Part shown: positions 1 to 10,700 of the stretch, one piece after another | Position numbering within the stretch: position 1 is the first letter of the stretch | Layout of the letters: each line of letters starts with the position of its first letter | From: Aporhodopirellula rubra | GTDB lineage: Bacteria; Planctomycetota; Planctomycetia; Pirellulales; Pirellulaceae | DNA: 64,000 nucleotides | Assembly: GCF_014192335.1 (NCBI RefSeq) | Contig: NZ_JACHXU010000027.1 | Location: forward strand, 62,001-126,000 | Direction: 5' to 3' | Notes under the pieces: generated by a model | Database searches by the model: none | What the model was told of the DNA's origin: nothing | The model's input: only the letters and a program-made list of their open reading frames with translations | Position numbers and translations under genes: made by a program

Positions 1-737
1 GCGGCATCGAGGAACGCGGCGTCAATTTTGTCGGTGACGATTTCGATTTGGCCGTCTTTCAACGCCTGTTCAAAATTGCCACGTTTGATTTCTTGGCAAC
101 TCATGACGCCGTCGATGATCGCTTTATCGTGCGGCGGCAAAACTTGAGCACCGCTGGACCAGTAAACTTTGACCGCGTTGTCGCTCGGTGGGTTGTGGCT
201 GGCGGTGACCATGATGCCGCAATCACATTCGAGGTAGCGAACCGCGAATGAGAGTTGGGGTGTGGCGCGATAGTCGTCGAGCAAGTAAACCTTGATTCCT
301 GCGGCGACCATGACTTCGGCACACAATTCGGTGAAGTGTCGCGAGCGATGTCGGGTGTCGTAGGCGATCGCACACGAGAGTGGCTTCTTTCCGCCGTGAT
401 ATTTGACGACGTAGTCAGCGAGACCTTGGGCACTTTCGCCGATCGTCCGGTCGTTGATGGCGTTGGATCCGATTTCATACATCCGTCCGCGTCGGCCACC
501 GGTACCGAACGGGATGATCGTCCAAAAAACGTCATCGAGTTTTTGCCACTGTTCTTCGTCGATGTGCCGGAGCACGCTGTCGCGATATTCGCGGTACCGG
601 TTCTCCGTCAACCAGCAACGGATGTTTTCCGCCGCACCGGTGGTGATGCGTTCTTCCTGCACGGCCTGTTCGACGTGGGCCAATGCGGTTTGGACGCGAG
701 GAGAATCGGGGGCTGCGGGCTCGGGCATCGTTGACAT
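1..737 (-). CDS. Phosphoglucomutase/phosphomannomutase family protein, 3'-truncated
   Basis: This frame is open from an ATG at 737 down to the window edge, so only the first 245 or so residues are visible. It would interconvert hexose-1- and hexose-6-phosphates in the cytoplasm. The clearest sign is the phosphoserine loop TASHNPPSDN near residue 188, the family's catalytic signature, preceded by a substrate-binding style stretch (FGTGGRRGRMYEIGSN) and an AYDTRHRS segment typical of domain 1. An in-frame ATG three codons downstream (728) is an alternative start. The N-terminal extension of about 60 residues before the FGTGG motif is typical of the larger PGM/PMM2-like bacterial mutases. Substrate preference (glucose or mannose) cannot be told from this half. 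Longer reading frames on the opposite strand here are shadows. Confidence 0.88.
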   Translation of the reverse strand, partial: MSTMPEPAAPDSPRVQTALAHVEQAVQEERITTGAAENIRCWLTENRYREYRDSVLRHIDEEQWQKLDDVFWTIIPFGTGGRRGRMYEIGSNAINDRTIGESAQGLADYVVKYHGGKKPLSCAIAYDTRHRSRHFTELCAEVMVAAGIKVYLLDDYRATPQLSFAVRYLECDCGIMVTASHNPPSDNAVKVYWSSGAQVLPPHDKAIIDGVMSCQEIKRGNFEQALKDGQIEIVTDKIDAAFLDA

Positions 738-947
738 GAGAAGGTTCAGCTTGGTTGAAGGAAAATAGAAACGTGGACCTGAGCGTCGGACCGACTACCG
801 CCGACCGAACGATGTTCGTCTAGCCTTTGCAGGCATTGTTCCATCGGCCAGTTTAGAACTTTCCACGCCCATCGACCAGTTGCTGATCGGCTCCCGCAAT
901 TGCTAGCCGAGTTTGCCGGCAAGGCTCAATTGGTAGACCAAATTGAA

Positions 948-1874
948 TTAGCTGACCAAACCTTGGGTCACGGTCATGAAGACGTCCTCGAGCGTCGGGT
1001 CGCGGTCGTTGAAGGATCGCATTTTGACGCCTTGTTGAATCAAGTACTCGAGCAGTTGGGCCAAACCTTCATCATCGGTCTCGAGTTCCGCGATCACGCG
1101 GTCAGGTCGGATCTCCAAATCACGCAGCGCCGGGCTGCTTCGGAGGATTGAAATGCCCGCATCGCCGTTTTCGGTGAATGATATCTCCACCATCCGGTTG
1201 CGGCGGATTTGGCGGTACACCGAATCGATCGGACCGTGCATCAGCAATTGGCCTCGTTCGATGATTCCGATGGACGTGCAGCAGTCGGCCAATTCGGTCA
1301 AAATGTGACTGCTGATCAAAATTGTTTTGCCCATTTTTCTGAGCTCTTTGAGCAGCGCCTTCACTTCGACACGGGCCCGCGGGTCCAGTCCGCTGGCAGG
1401 TTCATCAAGAATTAATACTGGCGGATCGTGGACGAGCGTTTTCGCGAGACAGAGTCTCTGTTTCATTCCGCGGGAGAGCCCGTTTACGAAATCATCGCGT
1501 TTGTGTCCGAGATCCAGCAGTTCGAGCACGTTGTCGATAATCGGGCCTCGTGCGGTGCGAGCGATGCCGTACGCTACTGCGAAAAAATCGAGAAATTCCC
1601 AAACCCGCATCCCGTCGTAGACCCCGAAGTTGTCGGGCATGTAGCCGATCGAACGACGCACGCCCATCGGATCACCCATCACGTCGAATCCGGCCACCTC
1701 GCCGCGTCCGCGGGTGGCTTTGAGAAGGGTCGCGAGGAAACGAATCGTCGTGCTTTTGCCCGCTCCGTTAGGGCCGATGAAGCCGAACGTCTCTCCTGCC
1801 TCGATTTGCAAATCGATGTTCTCGACGGCGGTGAATTCACCGTAGTCTTTGCCGAAACCTTCGAGCGTGATCAT
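948..1874 (-). CDS. ABC-2 type transporter ATP-binding protein
   Basis: This 308-residue protein is a single nucleotide-binding domain with the usual C-terminal tail of ABC-2 exporters. Walker A (GPNGAGKST) lies at residues 34-42. The signature is LSRGMKQRL at 133-141, not LSGGQ, a variant common in this subfamily. Walker B (VLILDEP) is near 152-158 and the switch histidine (LISSH) follows about 30 residues later. It would power an exporter from the cytoplasmic face, but no permease is adjacent. The gene is the last of a same-strand run behind the large membrane-anchored protein (2189-4936), with a 314 bp gap. The mutase gene lies 210 bp downstream. Substrate is unknown; the family assignment is firm. 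Confidence 0.9.
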   Translation of the reverse strand: MITLEGFGKDYGEFTAVENIDLQIEAGETFGFIGPNGAGKSTTIRFLATLLKATRGRGEVAGFDVMGDPMGVRRSIGYMPDNFGVYDGMRVWEFLDFFAVAYGIARTARGPIIDNVLELLDLGHKRDDFVNGLSRGMKQRLCLAKTLVHDPPVLILDEPASGLDPRARVEVKALLKELRKMGKTILISSHILTELADCCTSIGIIERGQLLMHGPIDSVYRQIRRNRMVEISFTENGDAGISILRSSPALRDLEIRPDRVIAELETDDEGLAQLLEYLIQQGVKMRSFNDRDPTLEDVFMTVTQGLVS

Positions 1875-2188
1875 GGAGTGTTCTTTGATTCGGCTGGAAC
1901 GAAGTAGAGACCGATTGCCGGTGAAGCGGTCCCGGGAAACCGGTTCTTGCTCCTGTTTAACTCACCGCCCTTCCCTGTGCAACGTTGTTGCCTTTCCCGT
2001 GCATCGCATTTGCCTGCCCCGTGCATCGTATTCAGTTAGTAACGAACTCGAGTCGGTCTTCCTGAGTTTACGGCAAGCAGGCAGTGTGATTGCGAACCGA
2101 AAACCATGTTCGGTTGAATGTTTGACTTGATACGCGGTGGAAAGCCGAGGTTGTCGGTGCGTTGTGGCGATGTTCTCGTTGGTGTGCG
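1875..2188. other. Intergenic region with a short tandem repeat
   Basis: This 314 bp gap between two same-strand genes has no convincing coding sequence. Its only visible structure is the 22 bp tandem repeat listed separately. It may hold a promoter for the ABC ATPase gene, but no clear -35/-10 pair was recognised. Confidence 0.5.
1967..2032. repeat. Degenerate 22 bp tandem repeat, three units
   Basis: Two adjacent 22 bp units (1989-2010 and 2011-2032) share 19 of 22 positions around the core CCGTGCATCG. The preceding 22 bases (1967-1988) match at about 14 positions and look like a third, decayed unit. They lie in the gap upstream of the ABC ATPase gene, and their role is unknown. Confidence 0.55.
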
Positions 2189-4936
2189 TTACTTGGGTTT
2201 GCGAATCAGATCGTTGACCAGATTGGCATCCGGGAGTGCTCGGGGACGCGGCGGCATGGTCAGGTGAGCCAATATCAATGTTTGGGCCCGCACCTGTTTG
2301 CAGTCCGGCGTGATGGTTAGATCGCCGAGAGGTTTTTCGACTCGGGCCACGAGCCTTGCTGAACCCGGTGGGATGATGCCGGGCGATAGCATCCGCTGCA
2401 TCCAATCGGTCAGCCCCATCGGTAAGTCTGCGGGGACAACGAGGGTGCCCTCCGATTGCAACCGAATCGATTTGCGACTTCCCGGTGCGAGAGTGCCCAT
2501 GTTCGCGATGCGTGTCGTTCCGTCGCCCGTCCGTTCGATTACAAACGCATCGAGTAATTCGAGTGAAGACTCGTTAACGATCGACGCCTGGTCGATGGAA
2601 TTGTCCTCGCCGGAAGATGTGTCTGTCTCCGGTGCACGTCCTTGTACTCGTATAGTGCCTTCGATATCGATCATCTGTTCGGCGTGGAGGACTCCGTAGG
2701 AATTACTGCCGATCGAAACGTTGTCGAGCGAGGGGCCTGCGTCGAATCCGAATTGCAGTTCGGGTTCAATGTTGCCGAACAGGTTTGTCTCGGTGTCGTT
2801 TTGTGGACGCCGCGTTCGGACGACTTCGATCGCGGCATCAGGGGTTGCAAAGTCGACTCGGTAACGGCTGGCCAGCGAGTTGTACAAGCCGATTACGCGG
2901 GTGAGGTGACCGCGTGAGTAGTCCTTGGGCAACTCGAGCATCGCGAGTTCATTGCGACTACGGGCAAAACCGACGTCCAGTTGTGCCGCCCTCGCTACCC
3001 AAAATGCGCCGAGAATCGCGAGCGGCACCACCGCCAACCAAGCCCATTCCAACCGTCCCAGTAATCGAAACACGATGTAGTTGACCGGGATAAGAACAAT
3101 CAAATAGATCAACAGGCTGCGGAACACGAGAGACGAGTCAGGGATCGAAACACCGATTTCCTGGCGCAGTTTGTCACGTCCCCACGCAACCATTGGGCTG
3201 TCGTTTTTCCAGCCGCCCAACCCTGTGACAGGGTGCGCCCAAAGGTCACCGCTGAGCCATGCGGCCAATGGGGCTGAGGCTCTCGAGGCGGGCGTCGCGG
3301 TGGCTGTTTCCGTATCCGTTGCGTCTTTGCCGTCCGCGTTTCTTTCGCTTGTGTTGGTGTCCGATTCGTTTGCGTTACTGTCAGGGATACGAGCAGGCAT
3401 TCTTGAATCACGAGCGAAGAAACGAACACCGGTGTTGATCGAGGGATGAACCGTTTCGGTTTGAACACCGACGAACGTTTGATGCACCGGTGGCAATCCG
3501 GTCAGTTCCGCTTGTAGATCGTCCGGTGACAAAGTGGCCGACGGATCGTTGGGAAGTGTCGGTACAGTATTACCGCCGGTGACCGCATCCGGATTTCCCA
3601 AATGAAAAACACGTGGAGGGCGGGCGAGAATGGCTGCGTTGACGAAGCTGTCGTAGGATTGCCACGACGTTAACCAATCGCTCATCAGGTCAACGCGAAA
3701 CTGCACGATCCGTCCGCGTCCAATGCGTTGCTCAACGAGCAATCCGCCGGCACCGATCTCGACTGCGCCGGGGCGTTTTTCGCCGGCAACGGCAACCTGC
3801 GTCGAGCTTTTTTCAATGTCGGACGTGACGGTTGCGACGGACAGATCTGTGTCGATGTTGTGTGAGCGAACGAAACGTTGGGCCTCGCTCGTATTGAGTT
3901 CTTCAACGCCGCCCGAAGTGATGGGTAAGAGGTCGCGGAACGAGCGGTCTGAGAGTGAGTCCACTCCGGCCGGACCGTTAACAATGAGGAGGCCGCCGAA
4001 GTGCAGCCAATCAAGGATCGCCGTTCGCTGTCCCATGGTCAGCGCCGTAACTGGAACGTCATCCCAAAGCAGGACTGCCGTTGAGGTCCAATCCATTGCC
4101 GTTTCGGCGATCGGCACAACACCTTGCGTTGGCGGGATAACGATTCGGTAGTTGTCGCGATTCTGTGTGAACGATTGCTCACTGCGGAAAGGGCTGGCCC
4201 AGTTCGCGGTCTGCAATCGGGTAAACCTTTCGGGGCGATCGCTCAGAATGACAAAGAAATACGTTTGTGCCTGCATCGCGGCGAAACGAGATGGCGGCAA
4301 GTCGAGGCGTCCGGTGGAATCATTCGACAGGAATTCACCGCCAAAGCGGATCGCATCGAACGTTTGGTTTCCGCGGTCGGGGACCAACAAACGCGTGTCG
4401 AGGCGGCGACGTTGGCCTTTAGGTAAGACAGCGGGACGACGGACGAGAGTGGATTTGGCGGATTCGAATTCCGCGGGTTCGAATTCACCGTCAAACGTAA
4501 CTTCGGATCGGCCGACCTCTGCTCGTGTTTGCACGACACCGCGGCGGTCTTCACGGTTGCTTCGGATCGAAAATTCGGCGCTCGTCCAGTGCCCCGGTTT
4601 GACTGCCCCGTCGGGTGCACCGCTGTTACCCGCGTCCGGTCGGGACAGTGGGTACGCCTTCGCGGCAAGGGACGTGAAGGCGGGCTGTTGCTGTTCTAGC
4701 TTTTTCGCTTCTTCGTCTTCAGGTTGGCTCAGTCGGCAACCATCGCAACCGACGATCAGTGGCAATAGAACGATTGCGAACGTCCATAGACGATGGAAGA
4801 AATCGGTTCCATCGTTAGCAGGGCGATGTGGAGACTGCGGGCAATCGTTCGACACATTGTCGCGGCGGAGTGCCCGCGAAGATGCTCGTTCATCATTGTC
4901 GAATCGGGACCACGCTCGGGAGAGCGTGGTTACCAT
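2189..4936 (-). CDS. Large membrane-anchored planctomycete protein with amidotransferase-like fold region
   Basis: This 915-residue protein is not assigned to a characterised family. After a polar start there is a hydrophobic segment ending in LIVGC near residue 64, which could be a lipobox or a transmembrane anchor. A stretch around 290-340 (VLLWDDVPVTALTMGQRTAI, then LHFGGLLIVNGP) resembles the beta-strand/glycine pattern of class I amidotransferase-like domains found in large planctomycete membrane proteins. Two more hydrophobic segments lie near 605-655 (LLIYLIVLIPVNYIVF and WLAVVPLAILGAFWVA), so the long middle part is probably periplasmic and the C-terminal 250 residues lie after the second helix pair. 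Its start overlaps the end of the upstream 108-residue gene by 7 bp, which suggests coupled translation. The downstream ABC ATPase may be a functional partner; that is inference from position only. Confidence 0.75.
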   Translation of the reverse strand: MVTTLSRAWSRFDNDERASSRALRRDNVSNDCPQSPHRPANDGTDFFHRLWTFAIVLLPLIVGCDGCRLSQPEDEEAKKLEQQQPAFTSLAAKAYPLSRPDAGNSGAPDGAVKPGHWTSAEFSIRSNREDRRGVVQTRAEVGRSEVTFDGEFEPAEFESAKSTLVRRPAVLPKGQRRRLDTRLLVPDRGNQTFDAIRFGGEFLSNDSTGRLDLPPSRFAAMQAQTYFFVILSDRPERFTRLQTANWASPFRSEQSFTQNRDNYRIVIPPTQGVVPIAETAMDWTSTAVLLWDDVPVTALTMGQRTAILDWLHFGGLLIVNGPAGVDSLSDRSFRDLLPITSGGVEELNTSEAQRFVRSHNIDTDLSVATVTSDIEKSSTQVAVAGEKRPGAVEIGAGGLLVEQRIGRGRIVQFRVDLMSDWLTSWQSYDSFVNAAILARPPRVFHLGNPDAVTGGNTVPTLPNDPSATLSPDDLQAELTGLPPVHQTFVGVQTETVHPSINTGVRFFARDSRMPARIPDSNANESDTNTSERNADGKDATDTETATATPASRASAPLAAWLSGDLWAHPVTGLGGWKNDSPMVAWGRDKLRQEIGVSIPDSSLVFRSLLIYLIVLIPVNYIVFRLLGRLEWAWLAVVPLAILGAFWVARAAQLDVGFARSRNELAMLELPKDYSRGHLTRVIGLYNSLASRYRVDFATPDAAIEVVRTRRPQNDTETNLFGNIEPELQFGFDAGPSLDNVSIGSNSYGVLHAEQMIDIEGTIRVQGRAPETDTSSGEDNSIDQASIVNESSLELLDAFVIERTGDGTTRIANMGTLAPGSRKSIRLQSEGTLVVPADLPMGLTDWMQRMLSPGIIPPGSARLVARVEKPLGDLTITPDCKQVRAQTLILAHLTMPPRPRALPDANLVNDLIRKPK

Positions 4937-5256
4937 CCCATCACCATGTTCGATTCGATGGCTCGGCGAGCTTGATCGACATCACAACCGGTTTCCATGC
5001 GATACAAACGAATCGCGTTGACCTTGTCGCCGGCCGATTTGCTGAGGCAATCGCGTGCGATCATGCACGGGTCGAGTGTGCGGTCGGTCAGTCCCAAGGC
5101 ACCTTTACTGATGACCCAGGAATCACGTGGACGCTTGGTGATCCGCAGCACTTCGTCTTCCGGATACGCATCGTCGACAACCTCCTGTGCGGAGGATTCG
5201 TCATCGGCCCATGTGATGATAATGTGAGCGTCGGTTTCGATTTCGAACAAAGGCAT
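4930..5256 (-). CDS. Small conserved hypothetical protein
   Basis: This 108-residue, mostly acidic cytoplasmic protein has no signal peptide or membrane segment. The N-terminal half reads as beta-rich (LFEIETDAHIIITWADDE). The C-terminal part (YRMETGCDVDQARRAIESN) looks like a helix-turn-helix-sized or UBA/L7-like helical pair, but no catalytic motif is visible. It is first in a same-strand run, and its stop codon lies inside the start of the 915-residue gene, so the two are probably translated together. Only its compact size, plausible composition and coupling support it as a real gene. Function is unknown. Confidence 0.65.
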   Translation of the reverse strand: MPLFEIETDAHIIITWADDESSAQEVVDDAYPEDEVLRITKRPRDSWVISKGALGLTDRTLDPCMIARDCLSKSAGDKVNAIRLYRMETGCDVDQARRAIESNMVMGW

Positions 5257-5563
5257 GGCGCTATCTCAAGAAGGGGCGAGCACGAGAGGTGAATCGCGGC
5301 ACGGGCCGGCTTCGATCGCACTCGAATCCTCGGCCCCGCCGCATGCTCAGCATAGGCACCACCGCCGGTGTCGGCAAACGGGGAGGCCCCGACATCGCCG
5401 CAATTTGGTTTATTCTAAAGGAGAACCGAGCCGCGATGAGATAGCGGACAGGCGTTGCCTGAATCCCGCAGACGGCCGACGCTGAAACCGTAGTCTCGCG
5501 GTCGTCGGCTCGCTCATAGAACCCGTAAACTTAGAAACAGGCCGTGAATGACTGAAGGGATTT
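5257..5563. other. Intergenic region downstream of the sigma factor gene
   Basis: No gene is supported in this 307 bp stretch. It should contain the 3' end signals of the sigma factor transcript and the promoter for the small protein gene at 5256, but no clear terminator hairpin with a T-run or promoter pair was recognised. Confidence 0.4.
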
Positions 5564-7153
5564 CTAGATCGCTTCGCTGCCTTCGAAAATCATCAATTCC
5601 GCACCGTCGAGGAAACTGACCAGCGATTTGGCACGGTACGGCTGCTGCAGTTTACGAACCGCTTTGCTTTCGATTTGACGCACACGCTCGCGAGTCACTT
5701 GGAAAATGCGTCCGACTTCTTCGAGCGTGTAGGTGTAACCGTCGGCGAGGCCGTAACGCAGGCGTAGGATTTCGCGTTCACGGTAGTTCAGGGTTTCCAT
5801 CGCCAAATCGATTTGCCGCTTGAGCGCCTCGCGGTTGGTTTCCACCAACGGGTCTTGGTCGCGATGGTCTTGCAGGAACTCACCGAACGCGCTGTCTTCG
5901 TGATCGCCGACCGGTTGGTCCAACGACAACGGTTGACGGCTCATCTTCAGGATCACGCGGGTGTCGTCGAGCGTCAGGCCGCTGCGGGCACAGACTTCTT
6001 CCGGGGTGGGTTCGCGGCCGTGTTCTTGAACGAGATCACGCGTGATTTGGCGGATCTTGTTCATCGTGTCGATCATGTGAACCGGAACGCGAATCGTGCG
6101 GCTCTGGTCGGCGATCGCACGAGTGATCGCTTGGCGAATCCACCATGTTGCGTAGGTGCTGAATTTGTATCCGCGGGCATGTTCGAATTTATCGACCGCT
6201 CGCATCAGACCCGTGTTGCCTTCTTGGATCAGGTCCAAGAACGACAGCCCACGGTTGCGATACTTCTTCGCAATGGACACAACCAAGCGAAGGTTTCCGG
6301 CCGAGAGCACGCGTTTGGCGGCATCGTAATCGTCACGCAACGTGTCGCAGCGGTCAACGCGTCGTTGCAGCGTGCGGGGAGTTTCGTAGGTCAATCGCAT
6401 CAGGTAACGCAGTTCGCCACGCAATTCTTCGGCCGTCGGCATTCCCGCCAGAGCGAGCTTTTGCGGTTCGGCGAGGATCTGACGGATCTCGGTCATGCGG
6501 AGTGCACTGCGACGCAATTTTTCGAAAATCGGCTGCAGTTTATTGGTCCGCAGGTTCATCTCTTCGACCAACCGAACTGCTTTGTTGCGGCGGATGACGA
6601 GGTTGCGCCATGCCGCACGACGCCGACGCATCGGTTGTGATTTGTTGACCGCGACCAGGTAGTCGCCGCGGTTTTGTGCGAGCAGATGTCCCAGAGTTCG
6701 GGTGTTGGGGACGATCCGTTTCATGATCGCCTTTTTCTCAGACGCGTTCGTTACGCTGACTTCGATCGTGCGGTCCAATCGCAGTTGCTTGTCACGGACC
6801 TGTTGCAGCAGTTTGAGTGCTGCCTGCAGCATGAAATCGGTCGCCATCATGCAATGCCGATAACGCTCGCGGGTGGCTTCGATTTGGACGGCCGCGGAGA
6901 CTTCCTGGTCGCGAGTCAGCAAGGGGATCTGGCCCATTTGCATCAGGTACATGCGAACCGGGTCTTCGGTCGGGTCGTTGGGGATCTCTTCCCGGCGGGC
7001 GAGCAGGTCTTCTTCGGACATGATCGCGAGGTCGGATTCCTCGGAGATCGCGTCGGCGAAGTCTTGGCCCATGGTGCGTGACCGGCGGGAGACGGAGTCT
7101 TCGGCGTCGAATGCGTCATCCTGCAAACTGCGGCTGCTGAATTTTTTGCCCAT
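5564..7153 (-). CDS. Primary-type RNA polymerase sigma-70 factor (RpoD/SigA family)
   Basis: This protein directs RNA polymerase to housekeeping-type promoters. All sigma-70 landmarks are present. Region 1.2 reads [17 protein letters not shown]. Region 2 has the core-binding [18 protein letters not shown] and the -10-binding [15 protein letters not shown]. Region 3 starts RIPVHMID-like ([15 protein letters not shown]). Region 4 ends in the helix-turn-helix [21 protein letters not shown] spacer of about 200 residues separates regions 1.2 and 2, as in larger group 1 factors. I chose the ATG at 7153 (529 residues) because a purine-rich GAGGAAAG sits about 5-12 bases upstream and the extra 33 residues from 7252 look like leader. 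Planctomycetes often carry several such factors, so I do not assert that this is the single essential one. Confidence 0.93.
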   Translation of the reverse strand: MGKKFSSRSLQDDAFDAEDSVSRRSRTMGQDFADAISEESDLAIMSEEDLLARREEIPNDPTEDPVRMYLMQMGQIPLLTRDQEVSAAVQIEATRERYRHCMMATDFMLQAALKLLQQVRDKQLRLDRTIEVSVTNASEKKAIMKRIVPNTRTLGHLLAQNRGDYLVAVNKSQPMRRRRAAWRNLVIRRNKAVRLVEEMNLRTNKLQPIFEKLRRSALRMTEIRQILAEPQKLALAGMPTAEELRGELRYLMRLTYETPRTLQRRVDRCDTLRDDYDAAKRVLSAGNLRLVVSIAKKYRNRGLSFLDLIQEGNTGLMRAVDKFEHARGYKFSTYATWWIRQAITRAIADQSRTIRVPVHMIDTMNKIRQITRDLVQEHGREPTPEEVCARSGLTLDDTRVILKMSRQPLSLDQPVGDHEDSAFGEFLQDHRDQDPLVETNREALKRQIDLAMETLNYREREILRLRYGLADGYTYTLEEVGRIFQVTRERVRQIESKAVRKLQQPYRAKSLVSFLDGAELMIFEGSEAI

Positions 7154-7780
7154 CAAGCTTTCCTCGGTTCCCGGTTGATTCTCAAAGCGGTTCGAGGGAA
7201 GGAACCAAGCACTGTCAGTGCCATCAGACGATTGGGGCAAAGCATAAATCATTGCAAGCTGTTGTCACGAAAGAGGTTAGGTAAGATATCTCACCTGTGG
7301 GGATGGGATGAATGCGGCGTGACGTGTGGTGTCCACTCATCGTGATGTTGCATCCACGCAACACCTGATGGATTCCGCCCACTCGCCTCAACGTCTGGTC
7401 TTTTCATGCTCTTGACGTTCCCCCGTCCTCGCATGTCAAAAAGTAGGTCAGGTTTCGCGACATATCTAAAAAAGCGGCTGTTTCATTACGAAAATCGACT
7501 CCGCTACACCAATCCTTTGCGCCCGTCTAAACTCCGATTCATGGTGGTTGTTACTCTTGTTGTTCGCGAACTTTGAATGGATCCGGGGCAACATTTTTTG
7601 ATCATCTGGGTGGATCGACTCAAATTCGTCGTTGCTCCGTTAGACTCCCCCTGCATTTGGAAAGTTCCCGATCACGATGACAGGACGACTTTGCTTGCAA
7701 AAATCCGCACCGAAGAGCCCGTTCGGGATGTTCCTTGAGCCTTTCTTGACGATGCCACTCGCCCCCGGGGATCGATAATT
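7154..7780. other. Divergent intergenic region between sigma factor gene and glnE
   Basis: This 627 bp gap separates divergently transcribed genes and should hold promoters for both. Apart from the palindrome at 7279-7294 I see no RNA gene, repeat or supported coding frame. Reading frames on the minus strand that run into glnE are shadows of it. Confidence 0.5.
7279..7294. promoter_or_regulatory. Near-perfect 16 bp palindrome, possible operator
   Basis: GGTAAGATATCTCACC matches its own reverse complement at 14 of 16 positions. It lies about 125 bp upstream of the chosen sigma factor start. Size and position suit a dimeric repressor site, but no cognate regulator is identifiable, so the call is tentative. 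Confidence 0.3.
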
Positions 7781-10700
7781 GTGACCGCAGCCAACCCTTG
7801 GACCGATTTCCAGCCGCTCGATGACTCGATTTTCGTTGACGTCCCGGGGGCATTCCGCTCGCTCAACGAGATCGCAGCCAGTGGTGCGCCCGAGGATTTG
7901 CTGGCTGGGCTTTGGAAGGCACTTCGCGAGCACCTCGGTTCGATCGATTCACCCGATGATTGCGTCCGATGGCTGTCCCGTTTTGTCGAGGTGTCACGGA
8001 GCCCCACTTCGTTGTTGGCGTTGTTCGAACGCGATCCTCAGGCGTTGCCGTCTCTGCTGCAAGTGCTGTCGACCAGCAACGCGGTCGCGGAGCTTCTGAT
8101 CGGGGACCCGGAGAGTTTTGATCTGTTGCGTGCGAGCGACGGTCGACCCGCCTCACGTGAACTCCTCAGCGATGAACTCGGTGCCGAATTGCGAAACGTC
8201 GCGTCAATCCCTCGTGCCGCCGTTGCGATCCGGCGTTATGCGGGGCGTGAGATGTTGCGAATCGCCTATGGGGAGTTTGTCCGCGGGTTGCCGCCGGATC
8301 GTGCGGCCCGGCAAATCAGTCATCTCACAGATGCGGTTTTGTCGACGTCTCTGGAATTCACAATCCAACAGACCGCCGAGCGACTGCATTACCCTCAACG
8401 GATTGACGGTTCGAATCCGAAGTACACCATCATCGCGTTGGGGAACTACGGCGGTGAGGAGATCGGCTACGACTCTCCACTGGATCTCTTGCTGCTGTGC
8501 GATCAGATCGATCGAAAGAACGAGAGCCATCTCAAGTTCAACCGTCAAATCGCCTCCGGCCTGATCAGCCTCCTCGGTTCCAACCGTGGGCCGGTCGTGT
8601 CGATCAACCTGCGGTTCGTTCAGCAACCTGGTGAAGACGTTCCTGGTACCGATACGCAGCGTCTGAGCGATTATTCTCGCACGGGAGACGCATCCACTCG
8701 TCAGGTTGAGTTCCATGATGTTGTCGATGCGGCGGCTTATTTCGAGCGAGAGAACCAAACCTCCCATCGGCTCGCCTTTGTCAAAGCACGTGTGGCAGCG
8801 GGGGACCGTGAGCTCGGTGAACGGTTCCTTCAGCGGATCGAGCCGTGGGTATATCACCGTTTGCTCAGCCGCAGTGAAATCGCGGACATCCGAGTGCTAC
8901 GGCGCAAACTCGAGAAACGTGCCTTGTCCGCGGATACCGAACACGGAACGCCGATTGCGGATTGTCCCGGTGGACGACGGGACATTGAGCTGACGATTCA
9001 GTTCTTGCAGTTGCTGCACGGCGGCGAGTTGCCGGAAGTCCGCGTGACCGGGACGCTCGACGCGATCGCGGCATTGAATCGTCACGGTTGTTTGACACAG
9101 CAGGAGGCGTCCATTCTGTCTGAGAACCATGCACGTTTGTGTCGTCTGGAGCACCATCTCGCGGTCCTCTTCGATCATCGTGTCACGCACTTACCCGACG
9201 ACGATGCGGTCCGCACTCGGTTAGCGTGGCGATTAGGGGTTCGTTTGCCTAGCGATTCCCAGTCCGAAATGGGGGCGTTGGCGTATGGGGATCGTGAGCG
9301 GTTCGAGCATCTGCTTTCGGAAACGTTCGAAGTCAATCGAAAGATCATCAACCACCTCATGGTTCAAGACGTCGCGGCACGGCCTGTCGTTTCGTCGGGG
9401 GCGATTCTTCCCAGGGCGGATGCGGGCAAATCGATTGATAGCGATGATGTCGACGCCGTCGAAATCGAAACCGAGCTGATTTTGGATCCTGATCCGGATC
9501 TAGACACCTATCGCGAAGTTTTGAAGGGGCATGGGTTTAAAGAAATCGATCGAGCGATCGACAATCTTTCGGCGCTGAGTCACGAGACGGTTTCGTTTCT
9601 ATCGCCGCGTCGGTGCCGGCATTTCTTTGCGGGAGTGGCTCCTGCATTGTTGCGAGAAATGTCGACGACTCCCGCGCCCGACAAGACTCTCGCGCGGTTG
9701 GTCGAGGTGACCGGTTCGATCGGGGCAAAGGCGACTCTGTGGGAACTGCTCGGCACCAACCACGCGACCTTATCGTTAATGATCCGGTTATGTTCGCTCG
9801 CGCCCTATCTCACCGGGATTCTGATTGAGAATCCTGGAATGATCGACGAACTCGTGGATTCATTGATCATGGATCGGTTGCCGAGTGCCGAGAGGCTCGA
9901 CATGCAAACGATCCGGTTGTGCCAATCCGCCGACGACCTGCAGCCGATTTTGCAGACATTTAAGGCCAGTTGTCATCTGATGATTGGCGTCCGCGACTTC
10001 CTCGGTAAGGAGTCTGTGGATGCGATCGGAGAAGCACTCAGTCATACCGCTGAGGCGTGTCTGCGGCGGGTGATCGAGAGCGAGCAGGAAAGGTTGGCGG
10101 CGCGATTCGGCGACCCGATCGATAGCGACGGTGAACCGGTCGAGATGGTCGCCGTCGCGCTCGGTAAATTCGGTGGCCGTGAACCGAATTATCACAGCGA
10201 CCTCGATCTGACGTTCCTCTACACCGCTGAAGGTGAGACGCGGCGTCGCGTCGGCGGCCCTCGGACGACTCTCTCGAACCGGCAGTTCTTTAACCAGTTG
10301 GCCCAGAGCGTGATTCGTAAAATCGATTCCGAAACGGATCGGCTCTACGAAATCGATATGCCGTTCGCACGCGGTGCGGATGAAACCGTGCTGACGCATT
10401 CGATTCAACAATTTTCGAAACCGTTTCGGCATGGCGGGGCACCGCTATGGCAACGTGTTTCGTTGTGTCAGGCTCGCCCTTGTGCGGGATCACGGCGTGC
10501 CTTGCAACTTGCCTCTGACGCGATCCGAAAGGCAATCGAGCAGACGCCTTGGCGTGACAGCCATTTTGCAGAAATGAAGGCTCTTCGTCACCGCAGTGAA
10601 TCGACCGCCACACCCGGAAATCTGAAACGGGGAGTCGGCGGCACGGTGGATGTACAGTGCATTGTTGCGGCGGGAGTGTTGAAGTCGTCGAAACCCGGTT

